Source: Fidelibacterota bacterium
Lineage (GTDB): Bacteria; Fidelibacterota; Marinisomatia; Marinisomatales; TCS56
Assembly (NCBI GenBank): GCA_013203015.1
Contig: JABMPO010000016.1
Span: 1-7,541, forward strand
Length of the DNA stretch: 7,541 bases
Direction: 5' to 3'
Shown here piece by piece: positions 5,166 through 7,541 of this stretch (the stretch's first letter is position 1; every line of letters starts with the position of its first letter). A program made the translations under genes and the position numbers. The notes under the pieces are model-generated. The model ran no database searches, was not told where the DNA came from, and saw nothing but the letters and a program-made list of their open reading frames with translations.

Positions 5166-6569
5166 ATTAATATCATCAAACTGCTATTAATCACCACTAT
5201 ATGTGTAATAACACTCCAAGCAGGTGATTTTTTATTGTCAACCGATGATCCGCTTTATCTATTCGCAAAGCATCAATTCAGAATGACTCATAATCCGGCT
5301 GTGTTTTCAGCCAATAGTGATAGTGATTCTTGTCTTTACCAGATATCAGAAAAAGATGCATACATTAGATTTTTACCGCAATTGAAGAGCACATCAGGTA
5401 TACCTGATAATCAAATCAGAATTTGGTCAGCCAGCCGTTGGCAGGGCTTATTATTATATATTGAACAGCCAATAGTCAACAGTGCTTATGGCGTTGAGCA
5501 CCTTGGGGCAAATTACGAACGCGCCGGTATGAGTACCCGAATAGCTCAAGCCTATCTGCGTTATCAAAATGATTTAATGGAAGTTCGTTATGGCCGTGCT
5601 CCGGTACGCTGGGGACAATCCGTGCAATCTTCCATTATCCAATCAGGCTATTTCCCAGCCTACGATCATATTTCCGCCCGTTTCACTATCAGTGCTTTTA
5701 AGCTGGAATTGCTTTCCGGTCAGCTCAGTTCCGAGTATCTGTCTATACCGGATACCAACAACGATAATAAAATAAAACGTTATATTGCCGGACATCGAAT
5801 AACCTGGCATCCTAACGATAGTAAATGGACCTTTGAAATTGGTGATCAAATTATCTATACCGGTGTCAACCGCAGCCTCGAATTATTTTATCTCAATCCG
5901 GCAATCCCCTATTTCTTTACTGCCCTGGAAGGGGATGAAACGACAAATCCGGATAATGACAATTCAATTATTTTCTTAAATGGTCGCTATCTGTTTAAGC
6001 CCAATCTGTCCACCTATTTTGAATTTATTCTTGATGACTATCAGGTTGATAAAAATACTACCCCCCATGCCCTGGGCTATAAAGTCGGTTTGGATGGGGG
6101 CAGAGTTTTCAGGGGGCATGAACTGTCATTCGAATTAGAATACACCAGTATTGATAGCTGGACTTATATCCACCACGGTCAATTTACTTCATGGCAAAAC
6201 CGTGGCTATCCAATTGGTTATAAATACGGCTCTGACTGCCGATCGATTGCAGGACAACTTGATTTCTGGCCAAAAGATGATTGGCGATTACACGCCCAGT
6301 ACACTTATTTGGAGAAAGGCAGTAATAATCTGAATACTACCTGGGCTTCTCCCGGAACAAAAGACACCCATTTCCCGTCAACGCTTGTCACTTGTCACTC
6401 GTTACTTGTCACCTCTTTTCAATGGTTTTTAAAATACGGTATTCTTGAGGTTGGCTATTCCAATTATCCAATTGGTAATGCTGAAATCGATGGCGTAATT
6501 GATAAACCTAAAGGATCCCTGTTTTTTAAAGCACAGCTGGTATGGGGCTTTGGGTATAATCTGAACTAG
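5166..6569 (+). CDS. Wzi-like capsule assembly outer-membrane barrel, start codon unclear
   Basis: A beta-barrel protein of the Wzi family (Caps_assemb_Wzi type) that binds or helps surface-attach exported polysaccharide. Family-like segments are VRYGRAPVRWGQS (coded near 5583-5621), a LSGQLSSEYL strand, AGHRITWHPND, and the SLELFYLNPAIPYFFTALEGD region before an ILDDYQVD strand. Alternating hydrophobic residues run throughout. The first ordinary start is TTG at 5235, which would leave no signal peptide, yet the same frame upstream reads a textbook one (NIIKLLLITTICVITLQA, cleavage after A). No ATG, GTG or TTG exists in frame between the TGA at 5127-5129 and 5235. I place the start at ATT 5166 (it would give MNIIK...) as a working choice; CTG 5181 is another. 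The gene may have lost its true start to repeat copy 2, which ends 33 bases upstream. It also contains an in-frame low-complexity insert at 6384-6411. A terminator follows at 6658. Confidence 0.8.
   Translation: MNIIKLLLITTICVITLQAGDFLLSTDDPLYLFAKHQFRMTHNPAVFSANSDSDSCLYQISEKDAYIRFLPQLKSTSGIPDNQIRIWSASRWQGLLLYIEQPIVNSAYGVEHLGANYERAGMSTRIAQAYLRYQNDLMEVRYGRAPVRWGQSVQSSIIQSGYFPAYDHISARFTISAFKLELLSGQLSSEYLSIPDTNNDNKIKRYIAGHRITWHPNDSKWTFEIGDQIIYTGVNRSLELFYLNPAIPYFFTALEGDETTNPDNDNSIIFLNGRYLFKPNLSTYFEFILDDYQVDKNTTPHALGYKVGLDGGRVFRGHELSFELEYTSIDSWTYIHHGQFTSWQNRGYPIGYKYGSDCRSIAGQLDFWPKDDWRLHAQYTYLEKGSNNLNTTWASPGTKDTHFPSTLVTCHSLLVTSFQWFLKYGILEVGYSNYPIGNAEIDGVIDKPKGSLFFKAQLVWGFGYNLN
6384..6411 (+). repeat. 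tandem CTTGTCA heptamer inside the Wzi-like gene
   Basis: Four back-to-back heptamers: CTTGTCA, CTTGTCA, CTCGTTA, CTTGTCA. They are read in frame as LVTCHSLLVT, an odd Cys-containing stretch between two otherwise typical barrel strands, probably a loop. Similar words occur outside the gene on the opposite strand (6611-6638). The insert keeps the reading frame open. Confidence 0.75.
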
Positions 6570-6574
6570 GAAAT

Positions 6575-6645
6575 ACGGACAAGGTACAAAGAACAAAAAT
6601 AACAGTATTAAGTGACGAGCAACGATAACCCGTCACCCAATTATT
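6575..6645 (-). repeat. low-complexity repeat after the Wzi-like gene
   Basis: Read on the minus strand this contains GTTCTTTGTACCTTGTCC (complement of about 6575-6592) and GGTTATCGTTGCTCGTCACT (complement of about 6611-6630). These are close to words in the block at 6757-6886 (CCCTTGTACC) and in the heptamer array at 6384. No ORF is seen. Confidence 0.5.
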
Positions 6646-6657
6646 AGTTCCCATTTC

Positions 6658-6694
6658 CCCCGCATTCAAATCACTGTTTGCGGGGATTTTTTTT
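6658..6694 (+). terminator. intrinsic terminator after the Wzi-like gene
   Basis: CCCCGCA (6658-6664) pairs with TGCGGGG (6679-6685) and is followed by A and eight T residues (6687-6694). It lies 88 bases after the stop of the Wzi-like gene and should end its transcript. Confidence 0.85.
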
Positions 6695-6719
6695 GGTGGA
6701 GACAATGAGTTGCACGTGC

Positions 6720-6886
6720 GAAGAACCTAGAACATAATCTCAGCTCTATGTTTTTATGACCCCTAACCCCTGTATCCTAACTCCGGTTTTCCGTTCTCCA
6801 TTCTTTGTTTCAGGTCGCTCGTCCCTTGTACCATGTTTCTGTTTTTCAGTCTCCGGTCTCCTGCCTCCTTTCTCCGTATACAAGCA
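6720..6886 (+). repeat. mosaic block of low-complexity repeat words
   Basis: The block runs from GAACCTAGAACATA through TGACCCCTAACCCCTG, CCGGTTTTCCGTTCTCC, GTCCCTTGTACC and GTCTCCGGTCTCCTGCCTCC. It is the longest example in the window of the family also seen at 656-800 and 1704-1782. No gene, RNA or clear secondary structure is seen; the 68-codon frame here (6805-7011) is just the translation of the repeat running into the opposite gene. Confidence 0.6.
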
Positions 6887-6900
6887 CGCCATCACTGACA

Positions 6901-6933
6901 AAAAAAAGCCCCGATAAAATCGAGGCTTTTTTT
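6901..6933. terminator. bidirectional terminator between convergent genes
   Basis: GCCCCGAT (6908-6915) pairs with ATCGAGGC (6919-6926) with one C-A mismatch around a three-base loop. It is flanked by seven A residues on the left and seven T residues on the right, so it works on either strand. It lies 22 bases past the stop of the minus-strand barrel gene and is probably mainly its terminator. Confidence 0.85.
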
Positions 6934-6954
6934 CTAATAATCTTAAGTTACGCT

Positions 6955-7500
6955 TTAAAACAAAGTAGAAATATCGTAGAGCGCCATCACACCAATGTTC
7001 ACATAGTATGATGCTTTATTTTCGTCACCAACTTCGGCTGCACTAGTCATGAATGTACCACGCAGGTATGGTTTTACTACCAAGGGCATATTGGGGACCA
7101 TGTAATCGAATGTTACTCCGCCGACAAGTCCTAAACCGCCATAATAACCTGCACCTCCATAATAACTGACGGGGCCATAGGGAGTTACATAAAGAGTAGT
7201 ATTTACAGATCCATATACTCCGATCTGAGCATTATCTGCCATGAATGACTCAACGCCAAAACCGACGCCCACGTTAAAGGGGCCAACAGCAAAGCCGTAG
7301 GGAGTATTTCCGACAATGCCAACAATTGGTCCGCTAGCATCTTTAAAATATTCACCAGTTACAACAGGGTAACCGAAATTCAATCCTAATGTGTAACCTG
7401 CCAGGGCGCTGGTTGTGCCCTCTTCTTCCTGAGCAACCACAGGAACAAGAAGCATTAACATTAGAGTTAAGGATATTAATTTATAGCTGATACGACGCAT
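6955..7500 (-). CDS. small outer-membrane beta-barrel protein
   Basis: This is a 181-residue protein with a clear signal peptide (MRRIS n-region, hydrophobic LTLMLMLLVPVV, likely cut after VVA at residue 23). The mature part consists of short alternating strands rich in Gly, Tyr, Val and Phe (for example LGLNFGYPVV, FNVGVGFGVESF, YYGGLGLVGGVTFDY, VVKPYLRGTF), and the chain ends in Phe, as expected for BAM-inserted barrels. An 8-strand OmpX/OmpW/OmpA-like porin-type barrel is likely; no specific function can be given. The start is fixed by a strong GGAGGT at 7504-7509. It is convergent with the polysaccharide genes and separated by a bidirectional terminator, so it is probably a separate unit. 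Confidence 0.85.
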   Translation of the reverse strand: MRRISYKLISLTLMLMLLVPVVAQEEEGTTSALAGYTLGLNFGYPVVTGEYFKDASGPIVGIVGNTPYGFAVGPFNVGVGFGVESFMADNAQIGVYGSVNTTLYVTPYGPVSYYGGAGYYGGLGLVGGVTFDYMVPNMPLVVKPYLRGTFMTSAAEVGDENKASYYVNIGVMALYDISTLF

Positions 7501-7503
7501 AGT

Positions 7504-7509
7504 ACCTCC
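7504..7509 (-). promoter_or_regulatory. strong ribosome binding site
   Basis: GGAGGT on the minus strand ends three bases before the ATG at 7500. It fixes the start of the barrel gene and shows that the host uses Shine-Dalgarno pairing, which makes the weak sites of the other genes in the window notable. Confidence 0.8.
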
Positions 7510-7541
7510 AAGAAAGTTTGTGTGATGTTAAAAGCTTGGCA

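Noticed and set aside
6805..7011. 68-codon plus-strand frame after the Wzi-like gene
   Set aside because: It translates low-complexity repeat, runs through a bidirectional terminator and overlaps the barrel gene.

Overview
The window looks like part of an exopolysaccharide/capsule locus from a Gram-negative bacterium of moderate GC content, probably an uncultured FCB-type lineage (Calditrichota/KSB1/Marinimicrobia-like). The reasons are a tyrosine-rich BY-kinase tail, a membrane-anchored UDP-sugar 4,6-dehydratase, a Wzi-type outer-membrane barrel and a second small outer-membrane barrel. The strong GGAGGT ribosome site at 7504-7509 argues against a typical Bacteroidetes. The phylum assignment is an inference without database support.

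Layout, left to right. 1-648: C-terminal part of a Wzc-like tyrosine kinase (+). 649-892: spacer with low-complexity repeat words. 893-1587: a translationally coupled pair, a DUF5674 protein with a TTG start and an unknown helical protein. 1588-2058: debris, with short ORFs, a low-complexity repeat block and an AT-rich stretch. 2059-2244: a chimeric remnant whose first 11 codons look like the start of a GDP-mannose 4,6-dehydratase and whose remainder is the C-terminus of a phosphoglycosyl transferase. 2245-2582: non-coding, with hairpins and operator-like repeats. 2583-4493: full-length CapD/WbpM/PglF-type dehydratase. 4505-5132: a compact cassette in which a small GIY-YIG nuclease gene lies between two same-orientation copies of a structured, roughly 155-161 bp palindromic repeat. 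5166-6569: Wzi-like barrel whose signal peptide is readable but lacks a normal start codon. 6570-6954: terminators and more low-complexity repeat. 6955-7500: convergent gene for a small outer-membrane barrel (-).

The kinase would control polymer length and export, the PGT remnant once loaded the first sugar on undecaprenyl phosphate, the dehydratase makes a 4-keto-6-deoxy UDP-sugar precursor, and the Wzi-like barrel would hold or pass the polymer at the outer membrane. The locus seems to have been remodelled by deletion (the gmd/PGT chimera) and by repeat elements, so it may be partly decayed.

The strongest candidate for an undescribed system is the GIY-YIG/palindromic-repeat cassette. It resembles in logic a REP/RAYT pair, but with a GIY-YIG nuclease in place of the Y1 transposase. 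Second is a dispersed low-complexity repeat family (words such as CCGGTTTTCCGTTCTCC and tandem CTTGTCA), which fills most spacers and also appears in frame inside the Wzi-like gene.
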